Origin: Cinclus cinclus
Taxonomy: Eukaryota > Chordata > Aves > Passeriformes > Cinclidae
DNA length: 64,000 bases
NCBI RefSeq assembly: GCF_963662255.1
Contig: NC_085050.1
Span: 17,917,662 to 17,981,661 of the forward strand
Direction of reading: 5' to 3'
Shown one piece after another: positions 43,960 to 54,400 of the stretch. The notes beneath the pieces were generated by a model that saw only the letters and a list, made by a program, of their open reading frames with translations, made no database searches and was not told the DNA's origin. Position 1 is the stretch's first letter. Every line of letters begins with the position of its first letter. The translations under genes and the position numbers were made by a program.

Positions 43960-44642
43960 GCTTTATTCAGCCCTCCTGTTAATGACATGAATGACAGAAC
44001 AAAAAGTAAACTGATTAAATTCACAGCTGTAAACTCACTGTGAGGAAGGATTAGAATTCAAAATGTCTGTGACAAACTGGAGAAATAAGAGGCAGGGAAA
44101 ATAAAAATAAAGGAGGTAACTCTATTAAGACAATCGTAAAATCCCATACCTGGCAGAAATAGCAGATACTAAAATATAAAATGGAAGTAATTGCATAAGC
44201 AGCAGTTGTGCAGGAAAGGGTCAGGCAAAGATCTCATTATGATGTAGAGAATAATATAGTCTGCATGACAAGCATGGAGGTAGTTCTTGCTGTTTGTCTG
44301 GCACACTGGGATTTTTGTGACTTCTCTTCCAGGAAGTGCCCAGTCCATAGGAAAAGGTGGTTTACTTAACACAGGAGCCCACAAAATTTAGAAGAGAAGC
44401 TTAAAGTAATTGGAAATGTTTAGCAGAAAGATGGAAGAGCCATCAGTACAGAGTTAAACTCTCGAGTCTTCCTGAGGCTGCTGCAAATAAGAGAATAATC
44501 TGCCCCCTGTGTCTGTGGTGAGTACAACCAAAACAATGGTTCCATGCAGTGAGAACAAGGCTACAGAGATGGAAGACCAGAGGTAAGAGGAAGGACCGTC
44601 TAAGACACAGTTGATGGCAGATTCTTCAGCAATTATGAGTTT
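43960..44642 (+). mobile_element. Probable old CR1 LINE fragment (ORF2 3' region)
   Basis: The stretch from about 43985 follows the DNA pattern of the reverse-transcriptase 3' region of older CR1 subfamilies. Markers are TTAATGACATGAATGACAGA, GATTAAATTCACAGCTG, and GACAAACTGGAGAAATAAGA followed by TCTATTAAGACAAT. It is heavily diverged with many stop codons. The 3' part is hard to align by eye, and the fragment is cut off by the LTR that starts at 44643. Confidence 0.5.
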
Positions 44643-45351
44643 TGTCCTAGTTTGAAAGACAGGTGTTTGCTAAGGAAAGCAGAAGCCTCCCTTTGAACTG
44701 AAAAATGTGATCCTTCCTTCCTACAGATTATTATGATTTTGAAATTAAGGGAGCTCTCAGGCAAAGATACGGGGGTAGGAATAACAGTTCTTTACTAGTG
44801 TATCTAACAAGACAAACAAGAACAACAACAGCTATGAAATTACCCACAAACAGAACAGTAACTCAGTCCCAGTGTTTTTTGGCTGCAGGCACCTTTTCCC
44901 TGAGCTGCAGTTCCCGGTGCTGGGGGCGGGCGGGTCCCGCAGAGCCGCAGGAGGGCTGGGGGTGATGGCAGCGCTGTCCCAGGGGGAGAGAGAGATGGAG
45001 AGAGAGCTCTCCGCTCACAGTGTGGGTTCTGGTGCTCAGCAGAGTGCTGGATGGTGGCAGGTTACAGCGAGAAGGCAGCAGGGCAGGGTCTGACAGCAGT
45101 GAGGATGGCTCCCGATGCTGGGATGGCAGGAATGGGACACAGGCACCGATCGTCCTTCTCGTCCGAACTCCGCGGGGGAAAAAAATGGGGAGAGCCAGAG
45201 CCTTCCGTCTGCTCTTCTGGATGTTTGGATATCGAGGGGTTTCCCTCTTCTCTCCCCTCCCCCTTGTCACCAGGGCCCAGTCAACAGGTATCTTAGCATG
45301 GCAATGGGGAAAATTCCACAGAGGGAAAAGGGAGAGAACCAACCCCCAACA
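44643..45351 (-). mobile_element. Solo LTR (ERVK-like) with 5-bp target-site duplication
   Basis: It begins TGTCCTAGTTTGAAAGACAG and ends GAACCAACCCCCAACA, the antisense form of a passerine-type LTR whose sense strand starts TGTTGGGGGTTGGTTC. It is 709 bp long with TG...CA ends. AGTTT occurs immediately on both sides (44638-44642 and 45352-45356), an exact 5-bp target-site duplication. The GC-rich interior (44900-45300) yields overlapping open frames that are not genes. Assignment to class II is from memory of related songbird LTRs. Confidence 0.87.
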
Positions 45352-46730
45352 AGTTTTAAAAACAGGATAGAGAAGCCTAAGTTTTGATTTAGTAAGTCTT
45401 GATTGGTAAGGTTTGGTCTGGTGTCTCTAAATCCCTCTCAGACCATAATACAGATACAAACCCAGGGGTGATGACACACACAAACAGAAGGCATAGTGGC
45501 CTGTTAGCAATGACTGTGTATTTTTAGTACACTAAGGATAGAAATATGTAAAAATCATGGTCAGGTAATCTGTGAGGATCATTAGACTACTGAGACAGGT
45601 GCTATTAAATGTCATAAAAGACAAATTTATTTGTGTTTAGTTATTTGTAGATAACCACTGCTCATACATCTGACCTAATAGCCCAGTGTTCCTATGGCTC
45701 CTGAGCTCCAACATGAAGCTATGCACAGAGCTGAAGTTGTGCAAATATGCAAAATGTGTGCAATGTGAACTTTGAAATTTAAAAAACCCCTAGATATTTC
45801 CATTTGTGGCCATTGGGCACTGAACTTGAAAAAATTCTCATGTTTATTACTTGTCTCATCTCAAACAGCAAACCCCTCATCAGATTAATGCTACAAAGAG
45901 AAAAGGATAAACATTTTATAAAATATCAGGGAATAAATGCAAACACAAATAATAACCTAAATTATCTAATAGCTGGGCTCCATCCCTACTTCTTACATTA
46001 CATATTTATATTTTATATTCACATGTGAAGATGAAATCCTGTTAAATTAGGCTGACAGACTTGAAATGAGTTTCTGAATGCAGCTTGTTCTGAAAGCTTA
46101 CTTACAGATCATCTCTTCCCTCACTCTCATAAAATGATTTCTTCACGAGCTATTAAAGAGGAAGAATTTAAAGAATTTTTCAAATTGCCTGACTCAGAGT
46201 AGCTTGACAGTTGCATGAGCTTCTATTTGCAAGAGAAATTATTCCCCAGAAAGAACAGTGCTGTTTCCCTTTTGTTTATTTATTTAAGTTTTCTTATGGG
46301 TAATGAAAAGTTGGAAATGCTCATAGATCTTTTGTAAGAATATTATAAATGGATGCTTATCTCAGGCAGTAAATATTTTTATTTCTTTAAATAGAAATAC
46401 CAAGTCAAGGAACAGGATTAAACAGGAAGAAAAAGTCATGACCAGCAACAGACTTTCCATTTGCTACAGCAAAATGTTTAATTTTCTTTTTTTTTTTTCT
46501 CCATAGGAATTGAAGAGCAGTTCCTCCATCATAATTCCGGCAGGATGTGGTCCTGCCCACAGCCCAGTGCCAGCCCTGTCTTCCCCACGCGGGTGAAAAG
46601 GCTGAAACAGCTCAGCCGGGCGGAGCTCCCCCCGTGAGCACCAGAGAGGTCAGGGGAGGTTCAGGGGCTGTGTGGGACAGCAGGACAGGCAGGGAACAGC
46701 CAAAGCCACAGCGCCTTCACAGCCACCCTG

Positions 46731-46794
46731 CCTGCACTGCTGCTTTCCCTGTCCTGCACTGCTGCCTGCACTGCTGCTTTCCCTGTCCTGCACT
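46731..46794 (+). repeat. Tandem duplication, 34-bp unit
   Basis: A 34-bp unit beginning CCTGCACTGCTGCTTTCCCT is followed by 30 bp of a second identical copy. Shorter CTGCACTG-like echoes follow up to about 46820. Confidence 0.9.
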
Positions 46795-49402
46795 CCCTGA
46801 CAGCACTGCCTGCAGTGCTACAGATGAAAGCCAGCACTGCAGGCTTTGGCTGCAGCCCCTCGTGCAGGTTCTGGGAAGTGCCAGATGTCACACAGGGCTG
46901 GGGTACACAGGACACTCGACACCTCACCTAATGCAATACATGGAAGTTTTGCTGCCTTGCAGTCTCTAACTCTACGCACCAATAAATGCTGCATGCAACC
47001 TGCTGCTTGCCTGATGATCCACCAGCATAACTGGCTCCCATGACTCAGAAATGACAGAAAGTGCCCAAACCAAAGGAGCAGAGCAGGTGCCCAAGGATCT
47101 TGACTGTTACCCTCAGACTACAAATGTCCCCTTTCTTTCAGGTGCTCCAGCCTCTGCCATATGTGGAGAAAAATAGTCAGCTCCATCACTCATTCCCAAA
47201 GACATAAAAGTTTCCTTCTCTGGCTGTTGTTCTTATGGAGAACCATTCTATCAAAAAAACAATGAGAGCAGATCCAACAAAAAGGCAACAGCTTGCTATA
47301 AAAGGATTCTCTCCTATGCAGTGTTTTCCTTATTATGTTTAACTCTGTGCTGGACAAATCAAACAACATTAAGTCAAAGAGCAGAGTAATGCAATAGGAA
47401 TGGTGTTGTTGCAAAACAAGCCCACCAACCAAGCAACACTGAAGGTCACAGCATGGACTAGGAGCTTTTCAGCAGTCTCGTATAAAGCTCACTGTAAAAT
47501 GAATTTTTTCCTATGCAGTCTAGAGAGCCTTGCAGAAGTTTTTTTGACTAGTCTGTCTTGTATAGCCCAGGAAACTTCAGGACATTGCTTGAAATTCAGG
47601 ATACAAAAGATCTCGTAGAACTGGAACAAAAGCAGAGGTCTATTTTTTTAGAGCAGTGATTGTAACACAAGTGCATGGTCAGGTCACTGTGGGCTTTCCT
47701 CCCAGTAACTGCTGTCTGGTTTAAAGGCTGTCAAGCCCATTATTTGCTTATAACCAGAAAATTAAAACACAGTCATTGGGTAAGAACAGACTTTAATGAT
47801 ACACCATCTTTCATACTCAAAAAGAATGCCAAATCACCCTGGCAATTGCATTCCTGGTAGTTATCGGCCCTTCTCCTTTTTAAAATACATCTTTCTGACA
47901 GCAGCCCACAGCTACTATTTCCTTTCCATTCTCTGAAGTGCAGAGCACTACAAATACATCATTTCACTTTGCTGAAGTCTTTTCTGTCCCTTTGATCTTC
48001 TCCTTTACACCTTCTGCATTTCTGCTTCCCTCCCTCATGTGCAGTACATCAAAAAAGAGCAGCAAGTAGGTTTTTCCAGGGACAGGATCCCAGCTGGTGT
48101 TGACAGCACAAATGCCACTGAAGTCAGAAACATTGCTGTATTTAAGCCAGCTAAAATTCTGTCCCTAGTACATATTTCAAAATGCCTTATAATTCAATTA
48201 AAACTTTACAATTACAATTCTCTTCTCGGAGTGCTGACTGTGGCTCAGGAATTTCCTTGCAAAAGCATTAAACTCAGCTGAGTTTACTACTGAATTCAGT
48301 TCACTGCTTTGTGACTACATTTGTAAACAATGAATGATGCTCCTTTCTTCTTTCCATTTGTTGTGACCCCTTAATAATGGTTTATGCTGCTAAGAAGTAA
48401 TTTTTTCTAATAGTACCTAGACTGCATATTTGCTTCCTGTATTTTACAAACTTAAACCTTTGCATTTGCTAGTCTTAGCTGAACATTTTTTGTGTCTCTT
48501 TATAAAATTTGATTATAAACTTTCAAATGCTTTGAACCCAAACAATTTCATAGTATTATCACACTGCAAATATGGCCTTTCCAGCTCAGAGACTGCCAGT
48601 AAATGAAGTTGGAAGAGCTGCAAAGGAGGCAGTGTTAGCCTTGGGGTGATGGACAATCCCGGTGCTTGTCTTCTCTGAGAGTTCAGCTCCCACTGAACGC
48701 TTCACAGTGCCCAGGAGCACAGTGAACTGAAAAAACTTGTAAATACCCTGAAGAAATACCAATTGTCTTGTTTCACAGATTAGGAACTGAACCCCAGACC
48801 TAAGGTAACACATTCACTATCCAAAAATATTTAATGATATAATATTCAATAATATTCAGAAATGAAGTTAGTTAATTCTGTATTTCCCTGGCTAATGATC
48901 CGAATAGTTGACATTCCTTTAGCTCTACTCTACCTCATACATAAAGAAAAAAAATTGTCTCTCTCACATAACTGAATATCTTGGATCTGATGTGGTATAT
49001 GATACCAGTGAGATTAACACACACAATTTTACCATTGCAGAAGCTGACAGTCCCATTATTTACCTGGCTGGCAGAATATGTGAACTGGGAAAAGGGATTT
49101 TCTTTGCAGTTTTCTTGCATTGAGAATTGTTCTGTAGTACTAAGAACTACTCTTTTCTCTCCACAAAAATCTCACCCTGTTGCAAACAAATCCACATTTC
49201 AGCTACATCAGTGCGAAGTGCTGTGGGCAGGGAAACGCCTCTGAGAGGAGAGCATTTCTTAGCTCATGGGATGATCAAGAACATGTGAACTCCCCATGCT
49301 CCAGCCAGCTTCTGAGCAATTTCTCTGCACCTCAGTCTGATGTGTCTGATGTTGCACTGCCTCAGTACCACTTACTTCTCTCTTAGGAAAGAAATCACTG
49401 CT

Positions 49403-49405
<3 letters not shown>

Positions 49406-49448
<43 letters not shown>
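49406..49448 (+). repeat. Poly(A) run of 43
   Basis: This is an uninterrupted A43 run about 550 bp upstream of the SOD3 5' region. The sequence before it shows no recognised retroposed gene. Confidence 0.95.
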
Positions 49449-49450
<2 letters not shown>

Positions 49451-49700
49451 AGGGCTGCAGTGGAGTAGGTATCTTGGTGAGTAAAGCAGCAGAGGAGATG
49501 CTAACTAATCCTAAAACTTCAGAGAGGCATCATTGACATGTACCTCAACAATTAGAGTTTAAACTGTTTCCAAATCCACAAAAACTTTTGTATACATCCA
49601 TATAAAACAGTTTATGTTGCTCAAGCACCATTTTTCATTTTGATTAATGAAGAAATAAAAATGCAAGCTAGCTCCACACAATCAGCACCCAAGTGAGCAA

Positions 49701-49987
49701 ACTGTCCAATTGTGCCTTAATAAAGCTCCATCCTCTCCCCTGCCTGCTGAAGTCCACTTGTTTTAGATGAGTGCACAAAGTCACCAAAAGGCAGATTAAT
49801 TTCAAAGTTTTATGGCCTTTTTCCTTTTTTTTTTTCCTTTTTCTGAAATGCCGATGAGGACCGAAAGCCAGACTAACAAACTCACCAGGAAAGGATCAAA
49901 CATTCACCCTGTCAAAACAAAAATGCCTAGAACTTTCTCCCCTCCCTTCCTTCTTCCCTCCGTCTCCGCCTCCCTCCCCTCCCACAG
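49701..49987 (+). promoter_or_regulatory. SOD3: Likely SOD3 upstream region with long pyrimidine tract
   Basis: It contains GTCCAATTG (a CCAAT-like motif near 49707) and TTAATAAAG near 49718. Closer to the exon is a dense C/T tract (about 49938-49986) ending CCCACAG. The tract can be read either as promoter-proximal pyrimidine sequence or as a 3' splice site in front of the non-coding exon. The transcription start cannot be fixed from the sequence. Confidence 0.4.
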
Positions 49988-50140
49988 TTCTCCCGCCTCC
50001 ACAGAGCCAGCGTTACCTAATTTCTACACAAACACGCAGTTTCTGTAAGCATCACCTTCCAGCAGCTCTGGCCTTCTGTCCGATCACATCTTCGTTTAGA
50101 GGAGCAGAGGCGAAGAGCTACTACTGAGGGGTTCTGCCAG
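49988..50140 (+). other. SOD3: SOD3 non-coding 5' exon (approximate start)
   Basis: The 3' boundary is a good donor, CTGCCAG|GTAATC, at 50140/50141. It pairs with the acceptor TTTTGCAG just before the coding exon, giving a 379-bp intron. A non-coding 5' exon before a single coding exon is the known SOD3 layout. The 5' boundary is inferred from the pyrimidine tract and CAG at 49981-49987 and could lie elsewhere. Confidence 0.55.
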
Positions 50141-50519
50141 GTAATCGCTTGTTGGATTTTTACTTTTTGTTTGTAATGCCTAACTAGTGGTTAAGTGGCT
50201 GGACCAAGAAAAAACTGGCAAACTGTCTTGCTGGAATTTGTTGGAAGTAGAAAAGCCTACTTTTCTACAATACAAAAATATAAACTTAGAAATAGATTTA
50301 AAAACATTTTGGCTTGCTTGCTTGCTTCCTGCTGGGAAACAGAGGCAGTTTTTGAGATCAAGATCTAATTTAAAATACATAATCACTAGAATTTCTTTTA
50401 GTCATGGCTGCCAGTTGTATGTGTTTAAATACACATATGCATTCTGATTGTTTCAGTTCATCACATTGGACTGGTTTAGCAAGTAGCAGTCCACAGATAC
50501 TAATCTGTATGTTTTGCAG
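50141..50519 (+). other. SOD3: SOD3 5' UTR intron
   Basis: It starts GTAATC and ends TGTATGTTTTGCAG at 50519. An ATG at 50404 is in frame with the coding exon, but it lies inside this intron and the residues it would add do not look like SOD3, so the start at 50536 is preferred. Confidence 0.65.
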
Positions 50520-50535
50520 GCTCAAAATTGCCAAG

Positions 50536-51243
50536 ATGTTCCTGATTCTTTCTCTGGTCTCTGGGCTCGCTGTGTCTGGTGTCATGACAGACAAGGAAAC
50601 TGACCCACTCCAGGAATCATTGCATGAAATACAGAAACAAGTGAATGACCTCTGGCAGAATTTGCTGTACCCAGTAGCACGTGATAACGAGACTGATGGG
50701 ATGATTTATGCCACTTGTGAAATGAAGCCCAGCTCCAAAATAGATGCTGACAAGCCACAAGTGACTGGACAAGTCTTATTCAGGCAGCTTTACTCGTATG
50801 GAAGATTGGAAGCCATTTTTTACTTGGATGGGTTTCCATTGGATAGCAATCAGTCTAGCAGAGCTATACACATCCACGAGCTTGGAGACCTCAGCAATGG
50901 CTGTGATTCTACAGGGGGACACTACAACCCTTTCAGAGTGAATCACCCTCGTCACCCAGGAGATTTTGGCAACTTTCTTCCTAAAGAAGGCAAAATCAGA
51001 AAATACAAAACAAACCTGTTTGCAACAGTCTTTGGTCCATATTCCATCATGGGCAGATCTGTTGTGATCCACGAGCAGGAAGATGACATGGGCAAGGGCA
51101 ATAACAAGGCCAGTTTAGAAAATGGAAATGCTGGGAAACGCCTGGCTTGCTGTGTGATTGGGATAAGCAACAAGAACTTGTGGGAAGAGAAACTGCCTGA
51201 GGTTATGGACAAGAAGAAGAGAGGGCTCAACAAAAGAACATAG
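50536..51243 (+). CDS. SOD3: Extracellular Cu/Zn superoxide dismutase (SOD3, EC-SOD)
   Basis: It converts superoxide to oxygen and hydrogen peroxide outside the cell. The intact 235-residue product (human 240) starts MFLILSLVSGLAVSG, a signal peptide likely cut near residue 15. An amphipathic helix follows (about 25-46, ESLHEIQKQVNDLWQNLL), equivalent to the human oligomerisation helix. The SOD domain spans about 57-210. Copper ligands are His112, His114, His129 and His179. Zinc ligands are His129, His137, His140 and Asp143. The active-site Arg is Arg202 in NAGKRLACC. The intradomain disulfide is expected between Cys123 and Cys205 or Cys206. N-glycosylation sequons lie at Asn51 (NET) and Asn105 (NQSS, at the human glycosite). 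The basic tail KKKRGLNKRT probably binds heparan sulfate but lacks the tail cysteine of human SOD3. All metal ligands are intact, so the enzyme should be active. The whole coding sequence is in one exon. Confidence 0.97.
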   Translation: MFLILSLVSGLAVSGVMTDKETDPLQESLHEIQKQVNDLWQNLLYPVARDNETDGMIYATCEMKPSSKIDADKPQVTGQVLFRQLYSYGRLEAIFYLDGFPLDSNQSSRAIHIHELGDLSNGCDSTGGHYNPFRVNHPRHPGDFGNFLPKEGKIRKYKTNLFATVFGPYSIMGRSVVIHEQEDDMGKGNNKASLENGNAGKRLACCVIGISNKNLWEEKLPEVMDKKKRGLNKRT

Positions 51244-51430
51244 AACCAGGCTTAGGTGAAGTCCAAAATGCCAGCTACAGCCCAGGCAGCACAAAGTAAC
51301 TCAGGCTGTGCTATTGCCCCCTAAGATATATGGCTAAAGGATTCCCATTTGCTTGCTCCTCTATGCAATGCATATCACTTTTGTAGAGCTTCCTTTATGT
51401 AAGCCCATCAATAAAACCAGCATCAACTCA
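51244..51430 (+). other. SOD3: SOD3 3' UTR with poly(A) signal
   Basis: A canonical AATAAA lies at 51410-51415, about 170 bp after the stop codon, followed by a TTGTGAGTGTTT GT-rich element near 51433. Cleavage is expected around 51425-51435. This gives a short 3' UTR. Confidence 0.75.
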
Positions 51431-54400
51431 ACATTGTGAGTGTTTCCTTGAAGGAAAAAGATTCCCTTTTATGCAATTTGGGAGTTGAATACAGGTCAGC
51501 AAGAGTGCAGATGGATAGAGTGTGGGCTAAAGAATCTGTGCACTGCAACGGTCTTTTAAGGGATTGTTAGATACTAAAGGAAAAAAGTAAGAATTTGCCT
51601 CTCATGAGACACTATTCTGTAGTTAGGTGCCAAGTTGAAAAGCAGAAAGGTCTCTATACTGTTACCAGTGTTGGGTGTTGTGTTGCACGACCTTGGTAGT
51701 GGACTTCCCCTAGAAATAAGGGAAAGTACAGAAATCTCTCTGTTGAATTTCTGATCCATTATGTTATTCTACTTGCATAACTCCAGTCTGTGCCTGTTAG
51801 TAACAAAGTTATATACAAAAGTTATAATGCTGCTTAGACTTATGATGATAAAGTCAGCAGATCAGAGAGAAATATCATTTTCAGAGCAAAAAAATACTGA
51901 GTGTGTTACTTCATACAAAACTGTAGGAACAAAGTCAGTTTGGGCTGGGAGAAATGACAGTGAAAAGATTTAAGTAAGATAATTTTCAGACTTAAAACTC
52001 TCACTTAATAAGGCTTTACTTTTTGAATTTAACACAACTCAAAACACCACCCCATGGCTATCATTCATCTAATAGTAAGAAGAGAAAAGGAAACAAGCAG
52101 GTAGAACAAATATATAATGAAAGGCGTTTATTAAAGATAACAAAATTTATTAATATAGTTTAACCATGTTGTGATGTTAATCCAGGCAGCAACAAAAGAC
52201 TGGTTTGCAAATAAATTAAACTGCATAATTTAGAAAGCAAACTACAAAACAGAAGCTGGTTAACAAAATGCTTTTAGAAATGTAGCAGATTTTCAATTTC
52301 ATCTCAGTTAAGATTTTGAAATACATTCCTGAGCTCATAGGGATTAAAGAAATTCCACTGTCTTTATTATACAAATTCCCATATGCTTAAAAATACTCTC
52401 ACTTAGAAAAGAAGCAGCATTCTAAAAGATGCTTCTTAATCTTTCATTTTCACATGCTCATTTTACAAATTCAGTGAACATTATTCTTCTAATAACCACA
52501 TCATCATACTTTCAAACTGAATCCTTCTCACAGATAATGCACCTTTAGGTATGACAATTTAAAATCAGTTTGTGAAATGCAGCTTCTCCATATTCCTGCC
52601 ACAAAATTCCCTTCCCAGTTTGCTTCCCCAAAGCCCAACACCAAAAAGGCTTAACATGTCTGATTGTGATTTCTGCACTTCTAAAGTAGTAGAAAAAGAG
52701 AACACAGGTCTTACAAAACAAAACAAAAACACCCCTCCAAATCTAAGGTAGAGTCCACAAAAACCACAAGTTAAATTTACTGGGAAAAAAACCACATCAT
52801 TAAAATAGCACAAAAATATCAATTAAAGCAACATCCGAGGAAGATACTGACAATATTTAATTACTTTCACCTAGTGCAGCAACAATGGGTTTTTCTTACA
52901 AGTCTCCTTGCTTTGAAGTCTTGTGCTCCTGAGAGAAAGCTAAAGATGTAGCTAGAATACACATTTGCTAGAAGAGAGAGAGGGCCAGTATTGCAGCAAC
53001 GGCATCACACTGGAAGTCAGGTTTTCAGAGATCTATGTATCTTACTGGAATTTAGTGATTGCAAAAATTTAAAAATAGCATCCAAGAGGGAGAATGGTGT
53101 GAGGACAATTACCAAGATGCCCTAATTGTTCTGCTGTACATCAGTATGCTCTCACAGAAAAGACATACTGAAAAGTATCAGCAAATCAAGCACTAAAAAG
53201 CTCTTGATCCAGCACTGCTTCAACCTTAGACCAAGTTCTTCATTAACTAATAGCATTAACTGGCTCTTAAGGGATTGTGAGCAAAAAGCTCATTCTCACA
53301 TCTCTGGGTCAGGAAAGACACAGGACAGGGAAACAGTAAAAGATGCTAAACATTTTTGAGCTCAACACATGAAGTCTTGACCTTCTTATTTGCTTGCCTC
53401 AGTTCTGACTGAACTGATATTTAGCTCTGTGCAGGATCAGTCTGTGAAAGATGGAAAAAATATATTTCAAACAAAACGCTACTTCATAGGACATTCAGGC
53501 ATTGGAGGAAGAAATCCTGTACATTATCCTGGAGATTTTAGTTTCTACAGCTATTTATCTTCTGACTGTCACAAAAAGTGAGTCAGTAATGCAGTCAGTT
53601 ACAATTGCTGGGAACAGCTTAACACTCTTTCGAACTCTTAAACTCTTGGGTTTTTTTCAGATAATGAGGAATTTTAATGCTGAACAAAATAACAAAATAA
53701 AAACTTTTTACTGCTTCATGTCCCTAATACACTTAACTATTTATATAACTTTTGTTCTTAAGGACTGCTGCTTAACATCAGTGGAATGTTGCAATGTCCA
53801 ATTACCCTTAGAGACAAAGTACACATATTTGAGGAGCACTGTAAGTATGGCTTTACATCCTGCAGACAGACACTGAAAGGGTTACACAAATGCACCTGCT
53901 AGGGAAAACACATGAGAACAGAGACAAGCCACATTTTTCACCTTCTGACTATCACTCCTTATATTTATATCTAATAATTTACATACAGCCTTTCTTCTGC
54001 TGAATACAAGCTGTTCATGGGCTCTGACACCTTGATTATGGCAGCACCTGCTAGCTCATCTTACAGAAGAGTTTGTCAGTACTGCCAATATAAACTCTTT
54101 ATTCAGTAGCTGACAAGTGGGCTGTAAAAACTTGCAGCTGGCAGTTATTTGTCAAAGAAGTACTCAATTTGGGAGGGATTTTCCTTTTTATTAGTAGTAT
54201 TTTATTAAATTTGCTTTAATTTTCTCTGATTGGTTTCAAGTTCTAGGAGTGAGAAATGAACATTTACAGACAATTAGGTCCCAAGCTAGCAGAAAAATTG
54301 CCTTGACGGCTGCTGGCCCATAGAAGCTCCACAGCTGCAGAGACTATTCCATATGCTACAAACAGGAGAGGAAAGACCTGACTCCCCTTCCCCTGCAGCT

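Larger units (their letters stand above)
45352..49700. other. Intergenic, no gene recognised
   Basis: No supported coding gene. It contains a GC-rich island with a 34-bp duplication and a possible terminal-exon layout (46507-46990), and an A43 run (49406-49448). A 140-codon open frame at 46547-46969 has no recognisable family. Confidence 0.6.

Noticed and set aside
50404..50535. In-frame upstream ATG that would lengthen SOD3 by 44 residues
   Set aside because: The stretch lies before a strong acceptor (TTTTGCAG at 50519) and does not resemble SOD3. Starting at 50536 gives a normal signal peptide and the expected length.
53390..53876. Two overlapping frames of 63 and 124 codons between SOD3 and CCDC149
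   Set aside because: No conserved motif, no convincing splice sites, and a position within or near the CCDC149 3' UTR.
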